DNA from: Nitrosomonas nitrosa | GTDB lineage: Bacteria; Pseudomonadota; Gammaproteobacteria; Burkholderiales; Nitrosomonadaceae | Assembly (NCBI RefSeq): GCF_003051105.1 | Contig: NZ_QAOO01000003.1 | Span: 62,001 to 126,000 of the forward strand | Length of the DNA: 64,000 nt | Reading direction: 5' to 3' | Part shown: positions 19,980 through 29,662 of the stretch, in pieces | How positions within the stretch are numbered: the stretch's first letter is position 1 | How the letters are laid out: each line of letters starts with the position of its first letter | The notes under the pieces: model-generated | Told to the model about the DNA's origin: nothing | Seen by the model: the letters and a program-made list of their open reading frames with translations, nothing else | Databases searched by the model: none | Made by a program: the position numbers and the translations under genes

Positions 19980-20570
19980 CGGGTGCAGCGACAGAGTTGT
20001 ACTCGCGCTACCGATTCGTTCCCGATGATTGCCCGAGCGCTAGCAAGTGAAGCGGCTCTACTCTGCTTTGACGAGTTGCAGATCACGGATATCGCCGATA
20101 CCTTGGTACTCACGCGATTGTTCAAGGAACTGTTTGTTTAGGGTGTATTGCAGTGGCAACACCCAACTACCCACTTGATGATCTTTACAGGCATGGCCTG
20201 AATGGGCAGTGTTTTCTGCCCTTCATCAAGCATCAAGGAAAAACTTCAAGGTATTCCCCTCGAGGGCCCAATCGATTATCGGTACAACTGACTAAAACGA
20301 GCAGACACATATTATTTCCCGTTTAACAAAGAAACGACCGCTAAATTGTCGGCCACTTTTTCTCGGCTAACCGATCGCCGGGTGGAAGACCGGGCGAAGG
20401 TTTCCAGCGAAAGGTTGTTAGTGCAAGGCCGTTCCCTGTTTGTGCCGAAAGCGGCGCGTGGCGGAGAAGTTTTCTCCTCCAAGCGATTATGGGCGAATTT
20501 ACTTGGTTTGGTAGACTAACTCGCCATCGCCAGAACTTACCATGAGGTCATTATGGTTGTGATGCCACAA
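19980..20570 (+). pseudogene. zapE: Decayed zapE/AFG1-family ATPase gene
   Basis: Three frames read in turn give an AFG1/ZapE sequence. Frame one has PMIARALASEAALLCFDELQ then ITDIADTLVLTRLFKELF (Walker B region). After a shift it reads VATPNYPLDDLYRHGLNGQ and FLPFIK. After another shift it reads GPIDYRYN, a stop, LKRADTYYFPF, VQGRSLFVPKAARGGE, and LGLVD-stop-LAIARTYHEVIM. The Walker A half is missing. So there are at least two frameshifts, two internal stops and an N-terminal deletion. ZapE is a cell-division and quality-control ATPase. A working copy presumably lies elsewhere, since the gene is common in proteobacteria. Confidence 0.85.
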
Positions 20571-20697
20571 ATTTCTACTAGAATAGAAATTCTTGATTCT
20601 GTACCTGACCCCGTTGTTATTTTGCGCAATTTGGAAGTTGATTTCATAAGCACCCTCCAGGCTTGCTATATATAGGCCAATGAACTACACTTAGCAG

Positions 20698-20979
20698 ATG
20701 AATTTCGAATGGGATGAAGCCAAAAGCGAAGCCTGCTTTCGCGAGCGTGGATTCGACTTTGCTTATGCTGCACGCGCTTTTTTCGATCCAGATCGTGTGA
20801 TTCAGCTGGATGATCGCTATAGCTACAATGAAGAGCGCTATCAGCTGATGGGCATGATTGAACGGCGCCTGTTCGTCCTAGTCTACATACCCAGAAGCAA
20901 TGCGATGCGCATCATTTCCGCTCGCAAAGCCAACCAACGAGAGATCCGCCACTATGAAGACCATAAGCGTGAAGATTGA
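20698..20979 (+). CDS. brnT: BrnT-family ribonuclease toxin
   Basis: This 93-residue protein has the BrnT pattern: FEWDEAKSEACFRERGFDF at the start, AFFDPDRVIQLDDRYSYNEERY, LFVLVYIPRSNAMRIISAR, and the C-terminal KANQREIRHYED. It is a RelE-like ribonuclease toxin. Its 3' end overlaps the downstream antitoxin gene by 26 bases. The ribosome site is weak. Confidence 0.9.
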   Translation: MNFEWDEAKSEACFRERGFDFAYAARAFFDPDRVIQLDDRYSYNEERYQLMGMIERRLFVLVYIPRSNAMRIISARKANQREIRHYEDHKRED

Positions 20980-21289
20980 CCCTGCTATTCCTACCACGAT
21001 CAAACTGGGACGCATTGACCCTGCGCGGGTGGATGCCACCACCGAACAGGACATTGCCGTCCAGCAGGTTGCCGATGAAATAGAAGCCATGCAAGATGCA
21101 GCCAAATTCACACGCCGCGTGCGCAAGCGCCTGGGATTGAGCCAGCTTGAGTTTTCCGAACGCATCGGTGTTTCGCTCAACACTATTCGCAACTGGGAAC
21201 AGGGCAAGCGCTGCCCGACCGGGGCCGCCAAAGCCTTGCTCAAGATACTGGATAAAGCTCCCGAAGCAGCGCTCGCTGCACTTGATTGA
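20954..21289 (+). CDS. HTH antitoxin paired with BrnT
   Basis: About 111 residues from ATG 20954; a longer frame to 20900 lies inside brnT and is less likely. The first half is a linker (MKTISVKIDPAIPTTI). The second half is a Cro/C1-type helix-turn-helix, FTRRVRKRLGLSQLEFSERI then GVSLNTIRNWEQGKRCPTGA, ending in a helical tail. It would bind BrnT and repress the operon. This is not the ribbon-helix-helix BrnA of the founding system but an HTH antitoxin, a partner swap also known in other type II modules. Confidence 0.85.
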   Translation: MKTISVKIDPAIPTTIKLGRIDPARVDATTEQDIAVQQVADEIEAMQDAAKFTRRVRKRLGLSQLEFSERIGVSLNTIRNWEQGKRCPTGAAKALLKILDKAPEAALAALD

Positions 21290-21529
21290 AACAAAGAAAT
21301 AAATGGGTTTCGAGATAGTGACAGGTATGATAATGTTAATAGATGATGCTGTTCTCTGTGTTGCTCGGTTGGCCACAATCCTATGAGCAAGAGTAGTATT
21401 AAAAAAAATACTGGTGCAATGTGTTTCGTTTATCGGCATCCTAAATCTGCAAATCGTCAGGAACAATCTCAGGAAAGGGGGTCCTATGTGTTTGCCCACT
21501 ACTGCGCTAGATCACGATAACTTCTATCA
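21290..21529. other. Intergenic stretch without a recognised gene
   Basis: Between the BrnT/HTH operon and the tandem repeats before the dinG-like stop. A 17-codon frame with a G-rich ribosome-like site (ATG at 21486, MCLPTTALDHDNFYQ) ends almost at once and may be a decayed start. Nothing else is supported. Confidence 0.4.
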
Positions 21530-21562
21530 AAGCAATAAATAAGCAATGAATAAGCAACAAAT
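21530..21562. repeat. Three tandem 11-base direct repeats
   Basis: AAGCAATAAAT, AAGCAATGAAT and AAGCAACAAAT follow each other without a gap. The last unit can also pair with TGTTGCTT about 25 bases downstream. The 11-base spacing is close to one DNA turn, as in protein-binding arrays. It lies just beyond the stop of the dinG-like gene. Confidence 0.6.
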
Positions 21563-21625
21563 AGAGACCTGTATTAAGCATTGTTGCTTCTGCATCAAAC
21601 ATGCTTCACAGCATAAATTGCTTGT

Positions 21626-23581
21626 TTACTGAGATTTATCTACTTGATCGCTTTCAGCAAAAAAACGTTCTACCTCAGCTAAATTCCGCGTGCGTTTCAT
21701 AGGCGGTAAGCTTTGCCAAATGCGTTTGCCATAGGGTTGAGTAATCAGGCGTGGATCACAGATCATCAATACCCCCCGATCTTTTTCATCCCGAATAAGG
21801 CGGCCTGCGCCTTGTTTTAAATTGATGATAGCGCGTGGCAATTGATATTCCATGAAGGCATTACGGCCTTCCTTGTTGAGTTTATCAATGCGTGCCGACA
21901 ATACCGGATCATCGGGTGAGGCAAACGGTAGTTTATCAATGATGACCAGTGAAAGTGCTTCTCCCCGTACATCCACGCCTTCCCAGAAGGACTGGCTGCC
22001 GATCAGAATGGCGTTACCCAAATTGCGGAAGCGTTCCAGCATGGTGGTGCGTGAGCCTTGTCCTTGCAATAGCAGAGGAAAATCCAGTTGCGCTTGCTCA
22101 AACAGCGTTTGGAGTTGCTCATAAACCTGTTGCATGGCGCGTAAGCTGGTGCATAAAAAGAAGGCTCGGCCTCGGCTAGCTTTTATAACCGGCAATGCCG
22201 CTTTGACTACGCTGTCGGTGTAGCTGCGGTCATTGGGGTTGGGTAAGTCTGTAGGGACATAAAACAACGCTTGTTGTGAATAATCGAAGGGGCTACTCCA
22301 ACTGAGGGACTGGGCTGTCGCGAGTCCCATCGCTTGGTTATAATGGGTGAAATCGTTTCTGACCGCCAAGGTTGCCGAAGTAAAGATCCAGGCACGTGGT
22401 GAGGCATTTAATTGTTTATTGAAAACTTCGGCGATAGAGAGGGGGGTGGCATTGAGCTGCAAAGCCTGGCTAAATGTTTCAACCCAACGAACATAGCCTT
22501 CATCTTCGATTTGCTCACTCCAGCGCTTGATGACAGCGTGTAGGTCGCAAGCGCGGCGCCAGCAATTTTCTAGGCCTTGCGAACGTGCCGCTTGATTTTC
22601 AAGTAAGCTGGCGAGTTGCGACAGTTTGTCCAGTAAGCTATCCAGCGTATTTTTAAACTCCACATTTTGCATCACTTTTGTTGCAGCTAAGCGTGAGTTT
22701 TCTCCGGGAATGGCTAGCCGTAAATCACGAGCTGTTTTTTCCATAGCAGAAATTGCATCGGGGAGAGGGACGAAATCTCTGGCGCTAGCGATGGCCTCGG
22801 TCTGCGCGTCACGCGCAAGTTCCAGTAACTGACTGGTGCTGACCGATTCGCCGAAAAAAAGACTGGCGACCTCAGGCAGTTGATGAGCCTCATCGAAGAT
22901 CACCGTATTGCATGCAGGCAATAGTTCCGATAGTCCCTCATCGCGCAGCATCACATCAGCAAAGAACAGATGGTGATTGACGACCACGACATCGGCAGAA
23001 AGTGCGCGCTTGCGTGCTTCCATGACAAAGCATTGTTTATAATGCGGGCATTCGGAGCCGAGGCAATTGTCGCGAGTGGAGGTGACATACTGCCATATGG
23101 CGGCATGCTCGGGCACTTTGTTGAGACCGCTTTTATCGCCGTGTTGGCTGGTGTTGGCATAGCGCTCGATCAACCCGAGATAGCCGATCTCCTCGCGGGA
23201 TGCGAAGTTGAATCGATCGCTCTGTAATGTTCTTTCCAGGTGATAATGGCAGACATAATTAGCACGGCCTTTTAATAACGCAACCGTAACCGGAATCTTC
23301 AGTGCTTTACGGACAGTAGGGATATCACGATTGAACAATTGGTCTTGTAACGTTTTTGTGCCGGTAGAAAGGATGACTTTACCTCCCATCAATAGTGCAG
23401 GCACTAGATAAGCAAAAGTTTTCCCTGTACCGGTACCGGCTTCCGCCACCAGCACGCCATGATGCGCTATCGTCTCTGCAATCGATTCTGCCATTGATAA
23501 TTGCTGGGGACGAACGCGGTAGCCCGGAATAGTCGATGCCAGGAGGCCATTTACAGAAAAAATGTGAGCGAGATCGGACAT
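21626..23581 (-). CDS. DinG/YoaA-type iron-sulfur DNA helicase
   Basis: This 651-residue superfamily 2 helicase has Walker A AEAGTGTGKTFAYLVPALL near residue 50, the iron-sulfur cysteines (NYVCHYHL, then DNCLGSECPHYKQC), a DEAH box TVIFDEAHQLPEVA, and C-terminal motifs SQSFWEGVDVRGEAL and INLKQGAGRLIRDEKDRG. It is an XPD-like 5'-3' helicase acting on R-loops, stalled forks or damaged DNA. Length and the lack of an exonuclease domain fit YoaA better than the larger DinG. It is divergent from lptD. Confidence 0.9.
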   Translation of the reverse strand: MSDLAHIFSVNGLLASTIPGYRVRPQQLSMAESIAETIAHHGVLVAEAGTGTGKTFAYLVPALLMGGKVILSTGTKTLQDQLFNRDIPTVRKALKIPVTVALLKGRANYVCHYHLERTLQSDRFNFASREEIGYLGLIERYANTSQHGDKSGLNKVPEHAAIWQYVTSTRDNCLGSECPHYKQCFVMEARKRALSADVVVVNHHLFFADVMLRDEGLSELLPACNTVIFDEAHQLPEVASLFFGESVSTSQLLELARDAQTEAIASARDFVPLPDAISAMEKTARDLRLAIPGENSRLAATKVMQNVEFKNTLDSLLDKLSQLASLLENQAARSQGLENCWRRACDLHAVIKRWSEQIEDEGYVRWVETFSQALQLNATPLSIAEVFNKQLNASPRAWIFTSATLAVRNDFTHYNQAMGLATAQSLSWSSPFDYSQQALFYVPTDLPNPNDRSYTDSVVKAALPVIKASRGRAFFLCTSLRAMQQVYEQLQTLFEQAQLDFPLLLQGQGSRTTMLERFRNLGNAILIGSQSFWEGVDVRGEALSLVIIDKLPFASPDDPVLSARIDKLNKEGRNAFMEYQLPRAIINLKQGAGRLIRDEKDRGVLMICDPRLITQPYGKRIWQSLPPMKRTRNLAEVERFFAESDQVDKSQ

Positions 23582-23962
23582 GAAAAATTATTGTCGGCTA
23601 AAATAGCGCTTTTACCAAAAGAGTGATGAATTGACAGAGTAGGCTGGGTTCAATTTTGCCTGTTTTATCTGAATTCAGGAAACCTTTATTGGATTTGCCT
23701 GGAGTGATTGGCTGAATGTTTAAACCAAGAAATGATCATTTTTGTTTCACTTTTTTATTGTTGCCTTGTCATGCAGCAAATCTTGCCTGAGAAAACTCAG
23801 GGGAATGTCTAAAAATTCAGCGTTTTGAACAAGATGAGGCCAGAACAAAAAATGTTGACGCAGCATATGATTGATATGTAAGGAAACATTTTTTGTGAAT
23901 AACGCTGTATTGTGACGAAATATGGATTTTTAGAGATACCCTCAGGATATATTCCATCTGTA
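23582..23962. other. Divergent intergenic region of 381 bases
   Basis: Lies between the divergent starts of the helicase and lptD, so it must hold both promoters. A small hairpin, CCTGAG-aaaa-CTCAGG, is at 23786-23801. No gene was recognised. A frame opening with GTG at 23912 is the upstream extension of lptD and is not used. Confidence 0.5.
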
Positions 23963-26242
23963 ATGAATAATTACTTTTTCCAGATTTTTGTATTTTTTTT
24001 ATTGACCAGTTTAGCTGTGGTTGCAAATGCGACCGACCAGCCAGTTAATTCAGAAAAACCCATTCCAGAAAAAAAGCCCCTTCCTATCCATATCGAGGCT
24101 GACAAAATAGAAGGCTATCCCCAGCGGGAAGTTGACGCAATAGGGAATGCTAAATTGCTGCGGGGTGATGAGGTAATTACTGCCGACCAAATTAAATATT
24201 ACCCTGCTACCGAAGATGTGGTGGTTGAAGGGAAAGTACATTTAGAGCGCAAGAAAGACGTGCTGGAGGGTACTGATCTCAAGATAAATCTGGAAAACAA
24301 AAAGGGGGAGCTTGGTCAACCGAGCTATTTTCTGAAAGAAGGCGGGGGGCGGGGAACCGGTAGCCTGTTCGTATCCGAGGGTGAAGACTATTACCGGTTA
24401 AAAAAGGGAGAATATACAACCTGTCCTGTTGGCAACGATGATTGGTTCATCCGGGCGGATGATTTGCAAATCGATCAAAAGGAAGAAATCGGTACCGCCC
24501 GCAATGTCAGTGTATTATTCAAGAATGTACCCATTCTGTATGCGCCATGGATGGATTTTTCCTATAGCGGTAAGCGGAAAACTGGGCTACTCGCGCCGAT
24601 CATGGGGAATACAGCGCGCAGTGGGGTAGAAATATCGCTGCCGTTTTACTGGAATATCGCACCCAACTATGATGCAACGATCTCTCCTCGCGCCATGAGT
24701 AAGCGAGGCATCATGTTCAACAACGAGTTCCGCTACATGGGGGAAACGATGGGAGGGCAGGTGCTGTTCGATATCTTGCCGGATGATCTGATTACGGATA
24801 AAACACGTTACGGTCTGTTCCTAAATCACGCTCAATATCTGGGAAAGGGTTGGACGGGCAACCTCGACTATAATCTGGTTTCCGACCGTGATTTTTTCCG
24901 CGATCTTGCCAATAACGTTGGACTAACCTCGAGAACCAACTTGCTGCAACAGATAGCGACCTCTTACAACAGCCATCTGGGGCCTAACGGGGCGATCAAC
25001 TTCACCGCACTGGTTCAAAGTTTCCAGACGATCCAAGATCCACGCGCACTGATCACGCCACCTTATAAACGGCTACCGCAATTCTCCGTGACAGCCTCGC
25101 AACGGAACATCTATGGGTTTGATTTCGATTTTACTGGCGTCTGGACTCATTTTTATCATGGAGGACAACGCACCCCTGATGGGCAACGTGTAAATCTGGT
25201 CGATGGGTTGCGTCTGGTACTTTTTCCCAGTGTCAGCGTGCCTCTGCAAACCTCTTTTGGTTTTATCAAACCCAAAGTTGGCTTGCACCATACCCGCTAT
25301 AATTTGAGTGATCCAGTCAGTGAGATGGGAGAATCAAGCCCTAATCGTACTGTACCGATATTCAGCCTTGATAGTGGCGTGGTGTTCGAGCGCGATACCA
25401 CGTTTAGAGATGAAAGTTTCGTGCAGACTTTAGAACCGCGGATTTATTATCTTTATGTCCCTTACCGGAATCAGGATGACCGCCTGTTCCCCAACTTCGA
25501 TTCTGCAGAAATGGACTTCAGCTTTGCTCAGATTTTTACCGAGAACCGGTTCAGCGGTCATGATCGAATCAATGACGCCAATGAAATCACATTCGCCTTG
25601 ACTTCCCGTCTGATCGAATCCTCTACAGGGAATGAACGATTACGGATAGCCGCTGGACAAAGGATACGTTTTTCAGATCGTCGCGTTGTGCTGGGTTCAC
25701 AGCAACAACAAACGACCAGCGATAAATCTGACTTTATTGCGGCGATAACGGGGCGGATTACCCCTGTAATTACGACGGATACGAGCATACAGCTCGATCA
25801 GAACGAGTTACGGACAGAAAAAATCCGTGCCGGTATTAGCTATCACCCAGAGCCTGGGAAAGTACTCAATCTGGGTTATCGTTTCACACGAGGCATACCT
25901 GGCCTGGTTCAGACCAACCCGTTTTTTCTACCGCCAGGGGTGGGGCTAGAGCAAGTCGATGCATCCACGCAGTGGCCCATACTCAAGAATTGGCAGGCCA
26001 TGGCCAGTGTGAATTACTCGTTGAAGGATGATAAGCTGCTAGCTGGGCTGGTAGGAATAGAATACAACTCGTGTTGCTGGTCATTGCGCATGGTGCTTAA
26101 CCGATTTATTACGGCAACGGAAAGAACTTCAACGGCATTTTTTGTCCAACTCGAATTGAATGGTTTGATGCGTATCGGAAACAATCCGATACGGGCATTG
26201 CAGCAGGGGATTCCCGGCTACACCCGAACCAGTGAACAGTGA
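23963..26242 (+). CDS. lptD: LPS assembly outer membrane protein LptD
   Basis: About 759 residues from ATG 23963, chosen over the GTG at 23912 because it begins directly with a signal peptide (NNYFFQIFVFFLLTSLAVVA). The N-terminal OstA/jellyroll domain has IEADKIEGYPQREVDAIGNA; the rest is the beta-barrel. LptD with LptE inserts lipopolysaccharide into the outer leaflet. Only three cysteines are present: C154 (YTTCPVG) and the pair C704-C705 (YNSCCW). The N-terminal cysteine of E. coli LptD has no counterpart. It heads the lptD-surA-pdxA-ksgA cluster. Confidence 0.95.
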   Translation: MNNYFFQIFVFFLLTSLAVVANATDQPVNSEKPIPEKKPLPIHIEADKIEGYPQREVDAIGNAKLLRGDEVITADQIKYYPATEDVVVEGKVHLERKKDVLEGTDLKINLENKKGELGQPSYFLKEGGGRGTGSLFVSEGEDYYRLKKGEYTTCPVGNDDWFIRADDLQIDQKEEIGTARNVSVLFKNVPILYAPWMDFSYSGKRKTGLLAPIMGNTARSGVEISLPFYWNIAPNYDATISPRAMSKRGIMFNNEFRYMGETMGGQVLFDILPDDLITDKTRYGLFLNHAQYLGKGWTGNLDYNLVSDRDFFRDLANNVGLTSRTNLLQQIATSYNSHLGPNGAINFTALVQSFQTIQDPRALITPPYKRLPQFSVTASQRNIYGFDFDFTGVWTHFYHGGQRTPDGQRVNLVDGLRLVLFPSVSVPLQTSFGFIKPKVGLHHTRYNLSDPVSEMGESSPNRTVPIFSLDSGVVFERDTTFRDESFVQTLEPRIYYLYVPYRNQDDRLFPNFDSAEMDFSFAQIFTENRFSGHDRINDANEITFALTSRLIESSTGNERLRIAAGQRIRFSDRRVVLGSQQQQTTSDKSDFIAAITGRITPVITTDTSIQLDQNELRTEKIRAGISYHPEPGKVLNLGYRFTRGIPGLVQTNPFFLPPGVGLEQVDASTQWPILKNWQAMASVNYSLKDDKLLAGLVGIEYNSCCWSLRMVLNRFITATERTSTAFFVQLELNGLMRIGNNPIRALQQGIPGYTRTSEQ

Positions 26243-26279
26243 TTAGGTTGAACAACTTGTTAAGGGATAAATAACAACG

Positions 26280-27680
26280 GTGATAAGCGTAGGTAGGAAG
26301 ATACGGTTCTGCAACGATAATTTGAGAAGATTTGTGCAATGCGTGTTCATGCTGTTCTTCGTTTTGACGGGGGGATATGTCATGGCGCAGGAAGAGACTA
26401 TCCCCTTGCAGGAAGAGACTGAACCCGCGCAGGAAGTGACTGTACTCAATCAAGTGGTGCCGATCGACCACATTGTCGCCGTCGTCAATGAGGAAGTTAT
26501 CACACGCAACGAACTCAACGATTTGATTGAAAATACCGTCAAGCAATTACAAAAACAAGGTACCCAATTGCCTCCCTATGACGTGCTAGAAAAGCAGTTG
26601 CTGGAGCGCCTTATTATGACGAGAATCCAATTGCAGCGCGCCAAAGAAATAGGTATTTCCGTGAGCGATACCGAGCTTGATCAGACCCTGAGGAATATTG
26701 CTAAGGAAAATAATCTCTCCATGGGCGATTTCTATGCTGCGCTTGAACAGGAGGGTATCGGTCTCAGCCGCTTTCGTGATGAGATCCGCGATGAAATGCT
26801 CATGGTGCGACTAAAAGAGCGTGAGATCAGCAGCCGTGTCAATGTGACGGAAGGGGAGATAGATAATTTTCTTCGAACACAGGAAACGTCAGCGATTGGA
26901 AACGATGACTACCATGTGGCGCATATCCTGGTTCAGATTTTTGAACAAATGGACGCTGCCCAAGTGGAGGCGAAACGATTACGTGCCGAGGAGGCATTAG
27001 CAAAATTGCAAGAAGGGGTTGAGTTCGCTCAAGTATCCGCTGAGTTTTCCGACGCTCCGAATGCGCTGCAGGGCGGTGATCTTGGCTGGCGTCCTATCAT
27101 GCAGATGGGGCCGGCTTTTGCCGAGATGTTGATCAATATGCAACCGGGCGAAGTGACGCCTGTCATTCAAAGCCCTGTCGGCTTTCATATTCTCAAGTTA
27201 ATGGGCAGGCGCCCGCAAGAAACGCCCGTTGTCATTATCAATCAAACGAATGCACGCCATATTCTTATCAAGATCAATGAATTGACATCGGAGGACGATG
27301 CTCATCGCATGATTATGCAAATCAAAGATCGCATCGATAGTGGCGCGAATTTTGCTGAAACGGCCAAAGCCTATTCCGAAGATGCAAGCGCTTCATCTGG
27401 CGGGGATTTGGGTTGGCTTTCTCCAGGGGATACCGTGCGTGAATTCGAGCAGGCGATGGATGCGCTACTTCCTGGACAAATTAGCCCGCCGGTCAGAACA
27501 CAATTTGGTTGGCATTTGATTCAAGTCGTTCAACGCCGAACACAAGATGTGAGCGAGCAGCAACAACGTCAGCATGCCCACAAGGCGATCCATGCCAGAA
27601 AAGCCGATATGGTCATGCAAGAATGGTTGCAACAGCTGCGCGATCAGGTTTACGTCGAATATCGGGCCGAAGATATTTAA
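26280..27680 (+). CDS. surA: Periplasmic chaperone and peptidyl-prolyl isomerase SurA
   Basis: This 466-residue protein starts at GTG 26280 after TAAGGGATAA. A signal peptide follows ([17 protein letters not shown]), then a Glu/Thr-rich insert and the SurA N-domain [22 protein letters not shown] segment. Two parvulin domains follow: HVAHILVQI to [14 protein letters not shown], and ARHILIKI to [13 protein letters not shown]. SurA carries unfolded outer membrane proteins, including LptD, to the BAM complex. It lies 37 bases after lptD and 13 bases before pdxA. Confidence 0.95.
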   Translation: MISVGRKIRFCNDNLRRFVQCVFMLFFVLTGGYVMAQEETIPLQEETEPAQEVTVLNQVVPIDHIVAVVNEEVITRNELNDLIENTVKQLQKQGTQLPPYDVLEKQLLERLIMTRIQLQRAKEIGISVSDTELDQTLRNIAKENNLSMGDFYAALEQEGIGLSRFRDEIRDEMLMVRLKEREISSRVNVTEGEIDNFLRTQETSAIGNDDYHVAHILVQIFEQMDAAQVEAKRLRAEEALAKLQEGVEFAQVSAEFSDAPNALQGGDLGWRPIMQMGPAFAEMLINMQPGEVTPVIQSPVGFHILKLMGRRPQETPVVIINQTNARHILIKINELTSEDDAHRMIMQIKDRIDSGANFAETAKAYSEDASASSGGDLGWLSPGDTVREFEQAMDALLPGQISPPVRTQFGWHLIQVVQRRTQDVSEQQQRQHAHKAIHARKADMVMQEWLQQLRDQVYVEYRAEDI

Positions 27681-27693
27681 TGGTTGATTTGAG

Positions 27694-28680
27694 TTGAAAC
27701 CGCTTCTTAAGCTCGCGCTGACGGCCGGCGAACCTGCCGGCATTGGTCCTGATTTATGTGTTCAGATAGCGCAGGAAGCCTTGCCATGCCAGTTAGTGGT
27801 CATAGCCGACCGTAACCTGATAAAGGAACGGGCTGCGATGCTGCAACAACCTTTGAAAATCATCGACTATACCCCTGATTGCGTCCGCGAGCATAATGCG
27901 GGTAGCTTGCAAATTTGCTCTATTTCGGCCGAGGTGCCAGTATTGCCTGGAAAACTGGATACGGCCAATGCGGCTTATGTGCTCAAGACATTGCGGTACG
28001 CAACAGTGGGCTGTAGCAGTGGAATATTCGACGCACTGGTGACCGCGCCTGTACACAAGGGCATTATCGTCGAGGCAGGTATTCCTTTTACCGGCCATAC
28101 TGAATTCTTGGCAGAAATGACCGGTAGTGACGTAGTCATGATGTTGGTGGGCGGCAATATGCGAGTGGCACTCGCTACGACACATTTGCCATTGCGGTCT
28201 GTAGCCGATGCGATCACATTCGAACAACTGGAACAAAAATTGCGGATCATTCATCACGATTTGCGCGGCCGTTTTTTAATCGACAAGCCTTGTATTGCTG
28301 TTGCAGGACTCAATCCGCATGCGGGTGAATTCGGTCATTTGGGTCGTGAAGAGATTGACATCATTATTCCAGTACTCGATCAGCTTCGGAACGAGGGTAT
28401 GAACCTCGTCGGTCCTTTACCGGCTGATACGTTGTTTAATCCAGCACGCTTGCAGCATTACGATTGTGTTTTTGCGATGTATCATGATCAAGGGTTGCCA
28501 GTGCTCAAATATGCAAGCTTTGGCTCGGGTGTCAACGTGACATTAGGGCTGCCCATTATCCGTACCTCGGTCGATCATGGCACTGCACTTGATTTGGCGG
28601 GTACCGGAAATGCCGATGCAGGGAGTTTGCGCATGGCGATAGAAATGGCGATAACGCTTGCCCAGAAGAAACATGCTTGA
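27694..28680 (+). CDS. pdxA: 4-hydroxythreonine-4-phosphate dehydrogenase
   Basis: This 328-residue enzyme oxidises 4-phosphohydroxythreonine in pyridoxal phosphate synthesis. Diagnostic stretches are LALTAGEPAGIGPDL at the start, VTAPVHKGII, FTGHTEFLAEMTG (metal ligand His), LNPHAGEFGHLG and AMYHDQGLPVLKYA. The start is TTG at 27694, 13 bases after the surA stop. Length is normal. The gene order surA-pdxA-ksgA is the standard one. Confidence 0.95.
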   Translation: MKPLLKLALTAGEPAGIGPDLCVQIAQEALPCQLVVIADRNLIKERAAMLQQPLKIIDYTPDCVREHNAGSLQICSISAEVPVLPGKLDTANAAYVLKTLRYATVGCSSGIFDALVTAPVHKGIIVEAGIPFTGHTEFLAEMTGSDVVMMLVGGNMRVALATTHLPLRSVADAITFEQLEQKLRIIHHDLRGRFLIDKPCIAVAGLNPHAGEFGHLGREEIDIIIPVLDQLRNEGMNLVGPLPADTLFNPARLQHYDCVFAMYHDQGLPVLKYASFGSGVNVTLGLPIIRTSVDHGTALDLAGTGNADAGSLRMAIEMAITLAQKKHA

Positions 28681-28742
28681 TAACGAGTCTACATTTTGCT
28701 GCAGCGATCACTGCGGGCTTAAGTATTTGTATCGATGAGATC

Positions 28743-29519
28743 GTGAAACCTATTCCACGCAAGCGTTTTGGTCAGAATTTTTTGATCGATCAGCAGATCA
28801 TCGCGGCTATCATCCAGGCAATCCGGCCAACGAGCGGTGATCTGCTCGTTGAAATCGGCCCTGGATTGGCTGCATTGACACGTCCATTGCAACAAGTGCT
28901 GGGTCATCTTCATGTTGTGGAAGTCGATCGTGATATCGTGGCGCATTTACACCGGGAGTTCACGGAAGAGCAGCTCACTATTCACTCAGCCGACGCATTA
29001 AAGTTTGATTTTTCGCAGTGGGGGAATCGTGTAAGGATTGTCGGCAACCTGCCTTACAATATTTCTACTCCGTTGTTGTTTCATCTCGGGCAATTTTGTA
29101 TGCATATTCTCGATATGCATTTCATGTTACAGAAGGAAGTGGTAGAGCGCATGGTCGCCATGCCTTCCACACCCGAATATGGCCGCTTGTCCGTCATGCT
29201 GCAGAATCGTTTTGAGATGGAGCAAATACTGCTCGTTCCAGCAGATTGTTTCCGGCCAATACCCAAAGTGCAGTCTGCGATCGTCCGCATGCTTCCGTTG
29301 GAACATTCCGTCGTACCTATCGAGCAAACACCGCTATTTTCCAAAGTGGTGACCGCTGCTTTCTCGCAGCGGCGTAAAACATTGCGTAACACATTGCGAG
29401 GTTTCCTGGATAGTGATGACTTCAGTGCGTTGGCATTGGATGCGGGATTGCGGGCAGAAAATTTGTCTGTTGCGCAATTCGCAGCAATCACCAATTATTT
29501 AAAGGAAAACAACAGCTGA
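28743..29519 (+). CDS. ksgA: 16S rRNA dimethyladenosine methyltransferase
   Basis: About 258 residues from GTG 28743. The frame can be extended to a TTG at 28677, but the added 22 residues are unlike the family, whose proteins begin near KRFGQNFL. Motif I is LVEIGPGLAALTRPL, the acidic loop is HVVEVDRDIV, and the catalytic motif is GNLPYNISTPLLFHL. It dimethylates two adjacent adenines near the 3' end of 16S rRNA during 30S maturation. The C-terminal domain FSQRRKTLRNTL is present. Confidence 0.94.
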   Translation: MKPIPRKRFGQNFLIDQQIIAAIIQAIRPTSGDLLVEIGPGLAALTRPLQQVLGHLHVVEVDRDIVAHLHREFTEEQLTIHSADALKFDFSQWGNRVRIVGNLPYNISTPLLFHLGQFCMHILDMHFMLQKEVVERMVAMPSTPEYGRLSVMLQNRFEMEQILLVPADCFRPIPKVQSAIVRMLPLEHSVVPIEQTPLFSKVVTAAFSQRRKTLRNTLRGFLDSDDFSALALDAGLRAENLSVAQFAAITNYLKENNS

Positions 29520-29581
29520 TGTAAGCTTGGCTTGTATCGCGCATCATCAGCCAATTGATATGGGTACCTCGTAAGAGACAA

Positions 29582-29605
29582 AAAATCGGCCTTGCGACCG
29601 GTTTT
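29582..29605 (+). terminator. Terminator-like hairpin between ksgA and hemF
   Basis: AAAATCGGCC and GACCGGTTTT face each other over a four-base loop, with eight Watson-Crick matches of ten. It lies 62 bases after the ksgA stop, and the T-tract is within the stem end. The convergent hemF gene could also use it. Confidence 0.55.
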
Positions 29606-29662
29606 GGGGAGTCGGACAGATGACAATAGGTAACCCATTTATACAGGTCATGTGGCAGTTTC

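Noticed and set aside
24000-26000. Long opposite-strand frames within lptD, polA, hsdM, tex and other genes
   Set aside because: They lack ribosome sites and known domains, and lie entirely within well-supported genes on the other strand or frame.
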